Shown one piece after another: positions 15,149-15,207 of a DNA stretch of 15,207 bases. How positions within the stretch are numbered: position 1 is the first letter of the stretch; each line of letters starts with the position of its first letter. Source of the DNA: Parachlamydiaceae bacterium (lineage in GTDB: Bacteria > Chlamydiota > Chlamydiia > Chlamydiales > Parachlamydiaceae); assembly GCA_013817115.1 (NCBI GenBank), contig JACDDG010000015.1, positions 1 through 15,207 of the forward strand, written 5' to 3'. Under the pieces are notes generated by a model. The model worked only from the letters and a program-made list of their open reading frames with translations. It was not told where the DNA came from and searched no databases. The position numbers were made by a program, and so were the translations under genes.

Positions 15149-15207
15149 TTCGACCTATCTCGCGAACGTTTTACGAGAATTTATAACTATCTTAGCAAGT
15201 GTAATTA

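Noticed and set aside
1..15207. CRISPR array, tRNA/rRNA or insertion sequence
   Set aside because: No regularly spaced direct repeats, tRNA-like cloverleaf with CCA/TTCGA arms, rRNA sequence or transposase-like protein was seen.

Overview
The window looks like chromosome from an environmental, amoeba-type chlamydia (Parachlamydiaceae-like: Protochlamydia, Parachlamydia, Neochlamydia or relatives). The evidence is the gene order sctU-sctV-copN-scc1, which matches the chlamydial type III secretion (T3S) cluster cdsU-cdsV-copN-scc1, plus a DnaA whose start and end closely follow the second chlamydial DnaA (DnaA2), in AT-rich DNA. An adenosylhomocysteinase and an acetyl-CoA synthetase point to an environmental chlamydia with a broader metabolism than the animal pathogens. 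The genus assignment is inference from remembered protein sequences; no database was searched.

Layout. (1) 1-2576, accessory region on the minus strand: a perfect 15-bp inverted repeat, an unrecognised 599-residue protein with an IQ-like motif, then a broken gene for a two-helix membrane protein with a charged helical tail, reminiscent of inclusion-membrane (Inc) proteins. (2) 2577-2953, intergenic: an inverted-repeat cluster built on GCGCAA, then a strong sigma-70-type promoter with a dyad at the presumed transcript start. (3) 2954-8369, a compact plus-strand T3S operon: export-gate proteins SctU and SctV, the gatekeeper CopN, a separate TyeA-type protein, and the chaperone Scc1. (4) 8723-11214, dnaA2 followed by an overlapping gene for a FUSC/aromatic-acid-exporter-type membrane protein. 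(5) 11211-12596 on the minus strand, ahcY, converging on the membrane-protein gene with overlapping stop codons. (6) 13024-15030 on the plus strand, acs, behind a strong promoter whose -10 box coincides with the start of a tiny histidine-rich reading frame.

The T3S genes form a working set. SctU and SctV are the cytoplasmic-facing parts of the export apparatus that select substrate class. CopN, its TyeA-like partner and the chaperone Scc1 make up the gatekeeper that holds back effectors until host contact. Three things stand out here: a recent in-frame 74-residue duplication inside CopN, the TyeA domain carried by its own gene rather than fused to CopN as in Chlamydia, and an NPTE instead of NPTH autocleavage motif in SctU. 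No wholly new multi-gene system is evident. The best novelty candidates are the remodelled gatekeeper, the 599-residue orphan and the two promoter-dyad arrangements.
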